A program made the translations under genes and the position numbers. Below the pieces are notes generated by a model. That model ran no database searches and was not told where the DNA came from. It was given only the letters and a program-made list of their open reading frames with translations. Shown here piece by piece: positions 1 through 8,098 of a stretch of 64,000 nucleotides of DNA. Numbering within the stretch: the first letter of the stretch is position 1; each line of letters begins with the position of its first letter. Origin of the DNA: Peptococcaceae bacterium (GTDB lineage: Bacteria > Bacillota > Desulfitobacteriia > Desulfitobacteriales > Syntrophobotulaceae). Location: positions 28,049 through 92,048 of the forward strand of contig JAAYUV010000053.1 in the NCBI GenBank assembly GCA_012517475.1. The letters run 5' to 3'.

Positions 1-56
1 TCATCAGCCTTACCTTTAAAGAAGTCTATCAGAACAGAAGTATCAACCAGTATCAT
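1..56 (-). CDS. VapC-like PIN-domain toxin, N-terminal 18 codons only (cut by window edge)
   Basis: Reading leftward from an ATG at 54-56 the frame gives MILVDTSVLIDFFKGKAD, the typical first strand of a PIN domain. Its first conserved acidic residue is the Asp of VDTS. VapC toxins are Mg-dependent ribonucleases. The ATG lies one base after the stop codon of the upstream antitoxin gene, the tight spacing expected of a toxin-antitoxin operon. The remaining 110 or so residues lie outside the window, so whether the toxin is intact cannot be judged. Confidence 0.72.
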   Translation of the reverse strand, partial: MILVDTSVLIDFFKGKAD

Positions 57-57
57 T

Positions 58-258
58 TTAGTTTTCCTCTCTCATGGCTTTGTAATCATACCCATCGGAA
101 AACTGTATCTTACCTTGTAATTCCATGAGATTACGACGTTTATGGCGCTGAACAAACTCCAACAGCGCATGATCTACTACTTCCTTTTTTGTTTTCAGGC
201 CGGACAGCTTCATAGCTTGCTCCATTAACTGATCATCAATAACAATATTTGTACGCAT
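58..258 (-). CDS. VapB-family antitoxin (ribbon-helix-helix type)
   Basis: This 66-residue protein starts MRTNIVIDDQLMEQAMKLSG, the form of the VapB antitoxins of the type II toxin-antitoxin family. A short N-terminal strand and two helices form the DNA-binding part, and the basic C-terminal half (QRHKRRN) ends in a toxin-binding tail. A longer frame to 309 exists, but the ATG at 256-258 is preferred: it follows a G-rich ribosome binding site and leaves the promoter and operator palindrome (274-293) upstream. It is expected to neutralise the adjoining PIN-domain ribonuclease and to repress the operon. Confidence 0.75.
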   Translation of the reverse strand: MRTNIVIDDQLMEQAMKLSGLKTKKEVVDHALLEFVQRHKRRNLMELQGKIQFSDGYDYKAMREEN

Positions 259-273
259 TGCATACACCCCCCA

Positions 274-293
274 ATACACATTATAGTGTGTAT
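274..293 (-). promoter_or_regulatory. Operator palindrome overlapping the vapBC promoter -10
   Basis: The arms ATACACA (274-280) and TGTGTAT (287-293) are perfect inverted repeats around a 6-base centre. On the minus strand the centre contains TATAAT, and TTGCGC lies 18 bases upstream, a plausible sigma-A promoter. The centre of the palindrome is 25-30 bases from the antitoxin start. VapB-type antitoxins usually bind such palindromes to autoregulate; that this one is bound is inference. Confidence 0.6.
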
Positions 294-361
294 CCGGAGA
301 TATGCGCAACTATGGCCTTTTTTAGCTCAATTTAAGATAAAATTTGTGTTAGAAGAAGATT

Positions 362-934
362 TCATGTCAATATCGGTTTCAAATCGACGATTAAATCGGG
401 AAATATGGATACTTTTATCCGGTCATCCTCCGTGTAAATTTCCGGCCTGCCAAATCTTTGGGTATCCTGTAGGACATACACACTTACAAGTTTTATGTCC
501 GGCTCAACGATCCAATACTCTCTAACTCCTGCTTTCTCGTATTTATTAAATTTGATAAACTTATCTATTTTTGCCGATGATGGGGAAGTAATCTCAACGA
601 TCATATCAGGGGCCCCGTTACAGCCTTTATCATCTATTTTGGTTTGATCACACACGATGGAAATATCCGGTTCGACAACTCTTTTAATATCTTCATTTTT
701 CTTTTCGTTGCCACTCAATAATTTTACACAAAAAGGTGCTGCATAGACTTTACACGGTTTATCCAAGAGGTATTGGTAAAACTGAGCAACAAGACCCGCG
801 GAGATCCCTTGGTGAACCGGGGATGGCGCTGCTTGCATGTAAGCTATGCCATCCATGATCTCCCATCGTTCGTCTTCAGGCCAGGTAAGATAATCAGCAT
901 AAGAGTATTTTCCTTCATTTTCCGGAAATGGCAT
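362..934 (-). CDS. Uma2-family (DUF820) restriction-endonuclease-fold protein
   Basis: This 190-residue protein has the Uma2/DUF820 layout. An N-terminal YADYLTWPEDERWEIMDG segment is followed by a PDISIVCD strand and the core PDMIVEITSPSS, then KYEKAGVREYWIVEP. The Asp of PDM, the Glu of VEI and a downstream Lys would form the PD-(D/E)XK-like site. Family members are common in cyanobacteria and Bacillota, often near mobile genes, and their substrate is generally unknown. A clear AAGGGAG site precedes the ATG. The length is normal. It lies between vapBC and a DUF4143 ATPase but shares no overlap with either. Confidence 0.75.
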   Translation of the reverse strand: MPFPENEGKYSYADYLTWPEDERWEIMDGIAYMQAAPSPVHQGISAGLVAQFYQYLLDKPCKVYAAPFCVKLLSGNEKKNEDIKRVVEPDISIVCDQTKIDDKGCNGAPDMIVEITSPSSAKIDKFIKFNKYEKAGVREYWIVEPDIKLVSVYVLQDTQRFGRPEIYTEDDRIKVSIFPDLIVDLKPILT

Positions 935-956
935 AGAATCAACTCCCTTGAAAAAA

Positions 957-2222
957 TTATATCAAACTAACAGGGATAATCCAATTGTCTTTATCAATCG
1001 GCAGTAGGTTTTCACTCAGACAGATAACTCCCCCCATTCCAAGTTCCATCCCCAGTTTATTGAGCGCTGAAAAGTGTCTTATGGCATCCTTATTTGGACT
1101 TCCGCTTTTCTTTATCTCTATTGGGTGCAGCCTATTATCCCGTTCAATGATAAGATCAATTTCCCGCTGCTCTTTGTCGCGGTAATAATAAAGGGGCGCC
1201 TGTCTGCCAACATTGTAGTAGCTTTTTATGATCTCGCTCACTACCCATGTTTCAAAAATAGCGCCTGACATTGCGCCAGTCTCCAGGGTTTCCGGAGAAG
1301 CCCATTTCGTCAGATATGCACACAATCCTGTATCCAGGAAATACATTTTGGGTGACTTTATCATCCTTTTTAAAGCATTGTTAAAGTACGGCTGGATCAA
1401 GTGAACAATACCGGATGTTACTAATATAGACATCCACTGTTTTGCGGTAGGAGCACTTATTCCCGTATCCTTTGCCAAATCGGCATAGTTTACTTCTTGT
1501 GCAGTTCTTGCGGCCACAGACGACAAAAAACGCAAAAAAGCCAACTCGTCGCCAACCTGAGTTAGATCACGTACATCACGTTGAAGATATGTTCCAATGT
1601 AAGAAGAAAAAAACATCTCTCTTTCTATATTGGTACCGGCATACAGGGCAGGCATTGACCCTTTAAAAATTAAGTTGAATGTCTCGTTCAGTTGTACCGA
1701 ACCCTTTGTTTCAGCTTTTGAAAGCAGGACATCTTTGTCAGGGATAAAGGCAGCACCGTTATTCTGCAAGTAAATCTCATTATACGATAAACCAAGCAGG
1801 GGGATGATACCGACTCTGCCCGCAAGGGATTCACTTACATTTCTCATCAAATGAAACATTTGGGAACCCGTCAGCCAATACTCGCCATTCTTTCCGCTGT
1901 TGTCCACATTTATTTTAATATAAGGAAGAAGCTGCGGCGCATACTGGATTTCATCAATAAGCAGCGGGGGCTTATAACGCTGGAGAAATAATACCGGATC
2001 ATTCACTGCCAGTTCCCGTATCATAGGATCATCAAGGCTGACATAGGTTCGATTCGGTTCACTTACCTGCCGAAGGACAGTTGTCTTTCCAACTTGCCTG
2101 GGCCCTGTAACAAGCAAAACACGAAAAGTATCTGATGTTTTTTTAATCGTTTTCTCGATAATTCTTTTGATATACAGAAGACTCACCCCGACCAAAATAA
2201 ACTTTAATTTTATATTAGTCAT
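957..2222 (-). CDS. AAA-type ATPase with C-terminal DUF4143 (nuclease-like) domain
   Basis: The protein has up to 421 residues. A Walker A motif GPRQVGKTT lies near residue 40, a Walker B-like LLIDEIQYAPQLLP near 90, and a sensor region WLTGSQMF near 118. A winged-helix segment (YADLAKDTGISAPTAKQWMSIL) and a DUF4143 C-terminus with YYYRDKEQREIDLIIERDNRLHPIEIKKS follow; the last has the E-x-D...E-x-K pattern of a PD-(D/E)XK nuclease. Such ATPases are widespread in Clostridia and their function is unproven. The ATG at 2222 has a weak binding site, and a start near residue 13-17 is possible. Confidence 0.8.
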   Translation of the reverse strand: MTNIKLKFILVGVSLLYIKRIIEKTIKKTSDTFRVLLVTGPRQVGKTTVLRQVSEPNRTYVSLDDPMIRELAVNDPVLFLQRYKPPLLIDEIQYAPQLLPYIKINVDNSGKNGEYWLTGSQMFHLMRNVSESLAGRVGIIPLLGLSYNEIYLQNNGAAFIPDKDVLLSKAETKGSVQLNETFNLIFKGSMPALYAGTNIEREMFFSSYIGTYLQRDVRDLTQVGDELAFLRFLSSVAARTAQEVNYADLAKDTGISAPTAKQWMSILVTSGIVHLIQPYFNNALKRMIKSPKMYFLDTGLCAYLTKWASPETLETGAMSGAIFETWVVSEIIKSYYNVGRQAPLYYYRDKEQREIDLIIERDNRLHPIEIKKSGSPNKDAIRHFSALNKLGMELGMGGVICLSENLLPIDKDNWIIPVSLI

Positions 2223-2383
2223 AGTATTGCCTTATTGTCAAGCTTTTAAAAAAATCCAAACAAGGTGGGAAGAAAATACCTGTATCTTATGGTACTGCCA
2301 GTCCTTTATAATTGAAAAATAAAGGCTGGCTTTTGATTTTGTTTATCTTTAATTTTTAAAATCCAACAATGGAGATACGGCGT

Positions 2384-4420
2384 ATGAGAAAATCTTTACA
2401 TCTTAAAGTTCATTTAAAAAAGTTAATCATATTTTTCACAATCTTTGCTTTGTTGTTTCATTTTTCCGGTCAAATGACCGGCTCTTCTGCTGCTTATGGG
2501 GAGGAAATCACAAAAAATACCGTCCGTTTGGCCGGAGATTCCCGGTACCAGACAGCCATTAAAATCTCCAAAAACAACTGGTACGAAGCTTACAACGTCG
2601 TCCTGGCCAGGGGGGACGCTTTTCCCGATGCTTTGGCCGGAGCCGTCCTAGCCAACAGCGAACAGGTCCATGGGCCGCTCCTCCTGACGGAATCCAACGT
2701 TTTGCGTTCGGATGTCCTGGAAGAAATCCAACGCTTGCATGCGAATACGGTCTATATCCTTGGGGGAACAGGAGCGATTTCCGCAGGTGTGGAAAATGCT
2801 TTGAAGTCCAACGGCCTTCATGTTGTCCGGATTCAAGGGGATGACCGCTATGAAACGGCCGCCAACATCTCCGTTCAGGCCCTCCAGAGCAAAACACAGG
2901 CTTTTTTGGCATCCGGTGAGACTTTTGCCGATGCTTTAAGCATCTCTTCTTATGCCGCCGCACAGGGTATTCCCCTGCTTCTGACTCCAAAAAATGAGAT
3001 TCCTAGCGCTACCTTGACGGCTCTCCAAAGTCTTGGGGTTACCGATGTTACCCTGATTGGAGGCGAAAATGCCGTCAGTCTTTCGATTGAGAACCGGCTT
3101 AAAGAAGCCAACTACCATGTGGAGCGCCTGAGCGGGGATGACCGGTTCCAAACGAATATTCAAATTATGAACCGGTTTCAATTCAACCTGGATAGAACCC
3201 TGATTGCTACCGGATTATCTTTTCCTGATGCCCTGGCCGGGTCGGTCTTAGCTGCCAGGAATAATAACCCGGTCGTTTTGGTTCCCAAAAATGACGGGCA
3301 AATTTTAGGTTCCCAAACTGATTCCTATCTGGCAGAAAACAGAAGTACGGTGAACGACTTCCTGATCCTGGGCGGGTCAGGAGCGGTAAATTATAAAATT
3401 GAGTTTTATATCCGTAACGGGAAGTTCAACCCCAGGGTCTCTTTGCAGTTCTGGGACGGCTATGCGAATAAAAGTACCTACGAGCGGATATTATCTTATG
3501 TTCCGGGTAATCTGACCGATTCCATTCAGATCCTGGTTCCCAACTTTGCCGGGGACCTGGCTTCGGACGGCAGTTTTGCCTACAGTTTTTCCGATTCAAG
3601 CATTCCCAAATACCTAACTTCTTTAGGACAAGGGAAAGGGGCTAACGTTGTCCCCATGATACAGGCCGGCGGCCAAGTTGCCGACAGCATGCTGCTCGAT
3701 TCAGCAAAACGCAAAGCTTTTGTGAACAGTGCGGATAAACTTATCCGTGAAACCGGTGCAGACGGCATCTTGGTGGATCTGGAAGATTTGGCGAATAACA
3801 CCCAGCAGGGACTAACCGGCCTTATGAGGGATATTTATGGGAAATTAAACCCTCAGGGCAAAATGGTTCTCATCTCGGTCATGTCCAAAACTTCCGCCAC
3901 CGCTGAACCACGGTATGTTGAGTATAATTACCATGACCTTGCGGCCTATGCGGATTATATCCAAATCATGTCCTATGATTTCTCCTATTCCACTTCGGCT
4001 CCCGGTCCGATTGCGCCAATCGAATGGGTGCGCAAAGTAATGTCCTATGCCGTCACACAAATTCCATCCGAAAAAATCCTGATGGGAGTTCCCTATTACG
4101 GAAGGGCCTGGAAACAATCAGGCAGTGCCTGGGTGTCTCAATCTTTTGGCTTGGCGAAGGCAACTGCTATCGCATCCCAATACGGCGCCGCCATTACCAG
4201 GGAAATAACCCCTGCTGACCCTGTCGGAATCCCTACTTTCCGCTATGTTGATGAATATGGCGCTTTATGGACAGCTTACTTTGATGACCGTCAAAGCTGG
4301 GAAGCCAAATTCAGTTTGGTTGAACAATACGACTTAGGCGGAGTGGGCGGCTGGGCCATGGGTTGGATCAATGAGGTCAGTTCTTCAGATTTATACCCGC
4401 TGCTTAAGGATATGACATAA
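2384..4420 (+). CDS. Secreted CWB2 x3 / glycoside hydrolase family 18 protein
   Basis: This 678-residue exported protein has a basic N-terminus and a hydrophobic signal segment ending near AYGEE. Three cell-wall-binding repeat 2 units follow, beginning VRLAGDSRYQTA, VRIQGDDRYETA and VERLSGDDRFQT. From about residue 355 there is a GH18 (chitinase/YaaH-like) barrel. The catalytic signature DGILVDLED falls at about residues 460-468, with Glu467 as likely proton donor; later barrel strands are IQIMSYDFSY and GGVGGWAMGW. The start at 2384 is chosen over 2369 because GGAG lies 9 bases before it. It probably trims or remodels wall glycan while held to an anionic wall polymer. It is transcribed away from the ATPase. 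Confidence 0.88.
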   Translation: MRKSLHLKVHLKKLIIFFTIFALLFHFSGQMTGSSAAYGEEITKNTVRLAGDSRYQTAIKISKNNWYEAYNVVLARGDAFPDALAGAVLANSEQVHGPLLLTESNVLRSDVLEEIQRLHANTVYILGGTGAISAGVENALKSNGLHVVRIQGDDRYETAANISVQALQSKTQAFLASGETFADALSISSYAAAQGIPLLLTPKNEIPSATLTALQSLGVTDVTLIGGENAVSLSIENRLKEANYHVERLSGDDRFQTNIQIMNRFQFNLDRTLIATGLSFPDALAGSVLAARNNNPVVLVPKNDGQILGSQTDSYLAENRSTVNDFLILGGSGAVNYKIEFYIRNGKFNPRVSLQFWDGYANKSTYERILSYVPGNLTDSIQILVPNFAGDLASDGSFAYSFSDSSIPKYLTSLGQGKGANVVPMIQAGGQVADSMLLDSAKRKAFVNSADKLIRETGADGILVDLEDLANNTQQGLTGLMRDIYGKLNPQGKMVLISVMSKTSATAEPRYVEYNYHDLAAYADYIQIMSYDFSYSTSAPGPIAPIEWVRKVMSYAVTQIPSEKILMGVPYYGRAWKQSGSAWVSQSFGLAKATAIASQYGAAITREITPADPVGIPTFRYVDEYGALWTAYFDDRQSWEAKFSLVEQYDLGGVGGWAMGWINEVSSSDLYPLLKDMT

Positions 4421-4440
4421 TTTATCTCATTAAAACAGAC

Positions 4441-4476
4441 TAGCTGCCAACTTTGTCGGCAGCTATAAATATGGTC
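4441..4476. terminator. Bidirectional hairpin between convergent genes
   Basis: TAGCTGCC (4441-4448) and GGCAGCTA (4458-4465) form a perfect 8-bp stem with a 9-base loop, flanked by a second AGAC/GTCT pair. It lies between the plus-strand CWB2-GH18 gene and the minus-strand coiled-coil gene. T-runs are modest on both sides. A near copy of the hairpin occurs at 31562-31589. Confidence 0.55.
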
Positions 4477-4482
4477 TGTTAT

Positions 4483-4875
4483 TTAGATCGCTTTTTGTTC
4501 CAACTTGTTTAGCCTTACTTTGATTCTCTCCAAGTCTTCATATATCCCGGCATTAATATCTTTGATATCTTTCTGCATTTTCGAAATTGTTTTATTCATG
4601 GATTTTACTTCTTTTTCAATACTATCCAGTCTGGTTAATTTTGTTTCGATTCCCTCAAGTTTTATCTCTATTCCTTCCAGGTTGGTTAATCTTGTGTCTA
4701 TTTCCTCAAGTTTGGTTAATTTTGTCTCTATTCCCTCTAGCCTAGTTAATTGGGTCTCTATTCCTTCAAGTTTAGTTAATCTTGTGTCTATTTCCTCGAG
4801 TTTGATTAATTTTGTCTCTATGCCTTCAAGCATATTTAATTTTGAACTTATTTCTTTTAATAATTCTATTTCCAT
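4483..4875 (-). CDS. Coiled-coil protein built of 10-residue tandem repeats
   Basis: This 130-residue, charged, soluble protein has no signal peptide. Residues 16 to about 90 are eight tandem copies of a decad close to LEGIETKLTK (variants LEEIDTRLTN, LEGIETQLTR); the sixth copy is three residues short. Hydrophobic positions 1, 4 and 8 fit a coiled coil with an unusual 3-4-3 spacing. The tail, MNKTISKMQKDIKDINAGIYEDLERIKVRLNKLEQ, returns to ordinary heptads. The DNA shows matching 30-bp repeats. The start is supported by a strong GGGGCGGGGG site. The function is not recognised. The repeats suggest length variation by recombination. Confidence 0.7.
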   Translation of the reverse strand: MEIELLKEISSKLNMLEGIETKLIKLEEIDTRLTKLEGIETQLTRLEGIETKLTKLEEIDTRLTNLEGIEIKLEGIETKLTRLDSIEKEVKSMNKTISKMQKDIKDINAGIYEDLERIKVRLNKLEQKAI

Positions 4876-4968
4876 TTCCCCCGCCCCTTTTATGTCAACT
4901 CAAACATTTGTAAGAATTATACCATTTTCCAGTAACTGGTACAATATTCTTTGTCGCTCGATGAATAG

Positions 4969-5480
4969 TTATTGAACAAAGATAAGATGACAGTACGCGC
5001 CGTCATAATTGATGCTCCCTGCTCCGGTAATTCCGTTCCAGGTTGGGAGCACAGGAACAGTGGCTGACCCGTCAAAGTTGGTATCTCCGCCTACCGTATC
5101 GTCCCTGTAATCTGTGAGGTTGATCCCCCGGATATAACCGTTTTGTTGGCAGCGGATTTTATGGTTGTAAAGGTGATGGTTTGAGCTGTGTTTGTATTCC
5201 CGCCGCCGTTCATGAGCGAGCCGGCAGGGATGGTCAGGGTATATGTCTTTCCGTTTTCCAGATTGACTTCCGGATTAATAGATAAGTTATGTGAATCGGT
5301 CATACCGATTGTGGAAGGAATGGTATTTTGCTGACTATCTTTTAAGACAATAGAATTATTTTGATTGGCCGCAAGCTGTACATCTGATGTATTAAAGAAC
5401 ACTTCCAGGGTTTTATCGATGAATACTCCCGCAAGAAATATTAATATTGCTTTGCTGACGGATAAATCCCGTTTCCTCAT
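4969..5480 (-). pseudogene. Frameshifted surface protein remnant: SbsA-like Ig domain plus beta-helix-like tail
   Basis: The first frame (5480 to 5091, 129 codons) starts with a basic, hydrophobic N-terminus (SKAILIFLAGVFI). It continues with an SbsA/Big_5-type Ig segment: NTIPSTIGMTDSHNLSINP, NGKTYTLTIPAGSLMNGGGN, QTITFTT. It then stops at TAG. The adjacent frame, open through this point, reads NGYIRGINLTDYRDDTVGGD and on to a TAA at 4969, and looks like a repeat-type extracellular domain. Splicing the two frames gives one coherent protein, so a frameshift or deletion joining two parts of a larger gene is likely. No strong ribosome binding site was noted. Confidence 0.6.
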
Positions 5481-5652
5481 TGACTCTCCTCCACGGTCAC
5501 ATCATATTCCTAAATATTGTCCCGATCTCCAAGATTCTGCAACAATGCTGCGATTTATCCATAAATGGACATGATTTACCATTTTATAATACTTCCATGA
5601 TATATGATCTCATGCCGGAAAGAAATAGGAGGAGATGAAATTTTAATTAAAA

Positions 5653-5950
5653 AAGGGCTGGTTGCACGACGAACAAAAAGGTTCGTAGTACAACCAGCCC
5701 ATAATTTTAAGAATGCGAGCCATGAAGAGACTACAGACTAGTCTCAGAAATGTATAGACAGCGTTAAGCGCGTTACGCATGCGTAACGGGATGCGAAGCG
5801 CGGCTGTTTCGACGGTCACGGATGACCTAGTGCTGCAATGGCATGGATGACATGGAGCAGCCGCCATGGAGGCGTAAAGGCCTGAGCGGGCCTTTACAAT
5901 CTGCCGAAAGCGGCTATACATTTCTGAGACCTACCTGGATGAGCCCTTTT
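5653..5950. mobile_element. MITE-like palindromic element A of the A-N-GGA hairpin family
   Basis: The outer ends AAAAGGGCT (from 5651) and AGCCCTTTT (to 5950) are inverted. Next to the left end is a long hairpin, GGGCTGGTTG ... CAACCAGCCC (5655-5700). Inside is a perfect 17-bp inverted repeat, GTCTCAGAAATGTATAG (5741-5757) with its complement at 5914-5930. The clamp CGGC-TGTT (5801-5808) faces ATCT-GCCG-AAAG (5899-5910). Between them sit small hairpins: GGTCACGGATGACC, a nested ATGGCATGGATGACAT inside GCTGC/GCAGC, GCCATGGAGGC, and GTAAAGGCC with GGCCTTTAC. A perfect palindrome CGTTACGCATGCGTAACG lies at 5770-5787. No gene is seen in 5481-6001. Confidence 0.7.
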
Positions 5951-6001
5951 GAAATAAGCCATAAGTACTTAAATCAGTTTGCAGCATCCCTTAAATTGTT
6001 G

Positions 6002-6613
6002 TTAATAGGCATCTTTTCCGGCAAGCACGACAAAGAGAGTCTTCCAGAGAATCTTGACATCAGCCCAGAAAGTCCAGTTTTTGACGTATTGTACATCATA
6101 GCGAAGGGTTTCCGCCAGGGTAAGCTCACTGCGGCCGTTGATCTGGGCCAGTCCGGTAACTCCGGGCGGCATGTCCAGCCGTTTTCTCTGATCAGGAGTA
6201 TACTGTTCCACAATCTCCGGAACTTCAGGCCGGGGGCCGACCAGACTCATGGTTCCATTGATGATGTTTAAAAGCTGGGGAAGTTCGTCCAGGCTTGTCT
6301 TCCTTAAAAACCTGCCGCTTCGGGTTATTCTGGGGTCATCTTTTTCCTGAAAAATAAAATTCTCCGGGTCAAATTTTCCTTCCTGCTTCAGCTGCTCAAT
6401 TTTGGCTTTCATCACCGCGTCGGCATTCGGAACCATAGTCCGGAACTTATAGATGGTAAACAGCTCTCCTTTTATCCCTACCCTCTTCTGACGAAAGATG
6501 GCCGGGCCCGGGGAATCTGTCTTAATCCACAGCACAATAAAAAGCCATAAGGGGGAGATCAGAATGAGTAAAGGAACCGCTATGAAAAGATCGAGTACTC
6601 GTTTAGCCAGCAA
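6002..6613 (-). CDS. Undecaprenyl-phosphate phosphosugar transferase (PglC/WcaJ C-terminal type)
   Basis: This 203-residue monotopic membrane enzyme has one N-terminal hydrophobic segment, LDLFIAVPLLILISPLWLF. It is followed by the family motifs QKRVG, YKFRTM, SLDELPQL, VGPRPE and PGVTGLAQI. Such enzymes move a sugar-1-phosphate from a UDP-sugar to undecaprenyl phosphate and begin repeat-unit assembly. The short length matches the PglC class, which lacks the four-helix domain of WbaP. It starts at TTG, with GGAGTG 8 bases upstream. It is the last gene of the minus-strand polysaccharide run. A 4,6-dehydrated UDP-sugar from the gene at 20202-22040 is a possible substrate. Confidence 0.87.
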   Translation of the reverse strand: MLAKRVLDLFIAVPLLILISPLWLFIVLWIKTDSPGPAIFRQKRVGIKGELFTIYKFRTMVPNADAVMKAKIEQLKQEGKFDPENFIFQEKDDPRITRSGRFLRKTSLDELPQLLNIINGTMSLVGPRPEVPEIVEQYTPDQRKRLDMPPGVTGLAQINGRSELTLAETLRYDVQYVKNWTFWADVKILWKTLFVVLAGKDAY

Positions 6614-6678
6614 AAATTAATCACTCCAATAGACTAAAGTCCGACGTGATATGGATATTCTCTCCACATTACGCTTCA

Positions 6679-7911
6679 TCATATACAGGATCCGGGCATA
6701 TCTTGTTTGAGCTGATAAAGCCAATTCTTTATGATGCTTTGCCATGAGTAGTGTTGGATCACATATTCCCGGCCTTTACCCGAAAGTTCACGGCAATATC
6801 CCGGATTGCTTAAAAGCTTCAGGATGGTCTCAGCCAACAGCTCCGGGTTCTCCGGTTCGAGGACTATTCCCCCGCCGCTTTCCTTCACGATCTCCGCTCC
6901 CTCGCCTTCTCCCACATAAATGAGCGGCTGCCCGCTGGCCAGCGCAGGAAATACTTTGGAAGGCCGCACTCCTTCTGACAGCTTATATCGCCTGAGGGTA
7001 GAAAGATTAATGATGCTGAGGGAGTAATAGCGGGGGATCTCTTCTAATGGCTGAAAATCAACAAAACGGATATTTGGCAGGTTTTTCTCCCTGGAAATCT
7101 CCTCCAGCCTGGGTCTTTCCGAACCGTCACCGACAAAGAGAAAAAAGATATCCTTTTCCTTCCGCAAGATATCGGCAGCCTCAAGGGCGGTCTCAATTCC
7201 ATGGGCATAACCCATTGTACCGGCATATAAAATCACGTTTTTTCCCTGAAGTCCAAGGCTTTCCTCCAGGTCTGTATCCTTCTCCCTTGGCCGGAAAAGA
7301 TCGGTATCCACCCCATTTGGCAAGAATAAAATATCCTCAGAAGATACCCCTTTTTTCTTGAGTCCCTCAACAATACCCTGGGTCTGGGCGGAAAGCTTAA
7401 AGGCTTTACGGTAAAAATAAGCTTCCAGCCATTCACTCATTCGGATCAGGTGTTTATTCGTCACCAGTCCAAGCTGGACGGCGGATTCCGGCCATAAGTC
7501 GGAAACATTAAATATGTAGGGGGCTTTCTTAAAAAACGACGCGATTATGGCGGAGAAACCGATAAATAAAGGCGGAGATTCCACTACGATCAAGTCCTGC
7601 TTGCCGCTGCGGAATATTCCATAAAGGGATGAAAACACGAACGAAAAATAATTGCACAGCCTCAGCCAAAACCTGCCCCTTTTCACCGGATAGATCCAGG
7701 TTCTCAAAACCTTGACCCCGTCCATCTCTTCCTGCGCAAACCGTTTTCCCCGGTATTCCGTAGGGATAATTCCAGTGGGATGATTCGGAAAGGCCGTCAC
7801 CACGGTAACCTCATGCCCTTCATTCTTAAGCCCTTTGGCCAGTTCCCAAAGGCGGACCTGAGCCGCCCCCTTCTCCGGCGTAAAATATTGAGTTAAAAGC
7901 AAAATACGCAT
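6679..7911 (-). CDS. Glycosyltransferase family 4 (WbuB-like)
   Basis: This 410-residue GT-B enzyme has an N-terminal Rossmann half, MRILLLTQYFTPEKGAAQVR. The linker and acceptor region include PPLFIGFSA and NVSDLWPESA. The donor half has LFLPNGVD, YAGTMGYAHG and PSKVFPALASGQPLIYVGEG, covering the usual E/K donor-site region. The WPES and Y-F-T-P-E-KGA features are typical of WbuB-type transferases acting on undecaprenyl-linked intermediates. The start at 7911 is chosen over 7923 because GGAGT precedes it by 4-5 bases. It acts on the cytoplasmic membrane face. Sugar specificity cannot be read. Confidence 0.85.
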   Translation of the reverse strand: MRILLLTQYFTPEKGAAQVRLWELAKGLKNEGHEVTVVTAFPNHPTGIIPTEYRGKRFAQEEMDGVKVLRTWIYPVKRGRFWLRLCNYFSFVFSSLYGIFRSGKQDLIVVESPPLFIGFSAIIASFFKKAPYIFNVSDLWPESAVQLGLVTNKHLIRMSEWLEAYFYRKAFKLSAQTQGIVEGLKKKGVSSEDILFLPNGVDTDLFRPREKDTDLEESLGLQGKNVILYAGTMGYAHGIETALEAADILRKEKDIFFLFVGDGSERPRLEEISREKNLPNIRFVDFQPLEEIPRYYSLSIINLSTLRRYKLSEGVRPSKVFPALASGQPLIYVGEGEGAEIVKESGGGIVLEPENPELLAETILKLLSNPGYCRELSGKGREYVIQHYSWQSIIKNWLYQLKQDMPGSCI

Positions 7912-7940
7912 AAGTACTCCCAAATACCTTCAAATAAATT

Positions 7941-8094
7941 CCCTTATACCTTCATTCGTCTTGCAACAATATATGCGCGACAAGCGGAGCAAGGATGCGG
8001 AGCGCGACTGTTAACGCTAGGAGGGCGTTATCTGTCGAAAAGTGCATATATTGTTGCAAGGCAGCGGGGAATGCTTTAATTGTTAGTATAAGGG
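7941..8094. repeat. Palindromic element B of the A-N-GGA hairpin family
   Basis: The outer arms CCCTTATAC (7941-7949) and GTATAAGGG (8086-8094) are inverted. Inside them is a perfect 17-bp pair, CTTGCAACAATATATGC (7960-7976) and its complement (8044-8060). The clamp reads CGAC-TGTT (8005-8012) opposite ATCT-GTCG-AAAA (8030-8041). Small hairpins are GCAAGGATGC (7989-7998) and TAACGC-TAGGAGG-GCGTTA (8012-8030). It fills the gap between two minus-strand polysaccharide genes. It differs from element E by paired changes in two stems. Confidence 0.7.
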
Positions 8095-8098
8095 GGGA

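Noticed and set aside
4505..4975. Plus-strand Ser/Val/Leu-rich open frame
   Set aside because: It is the mirror of the 30-bp repeats of the decad coiled-coil gene, whose strand has the good ribosome binding site.
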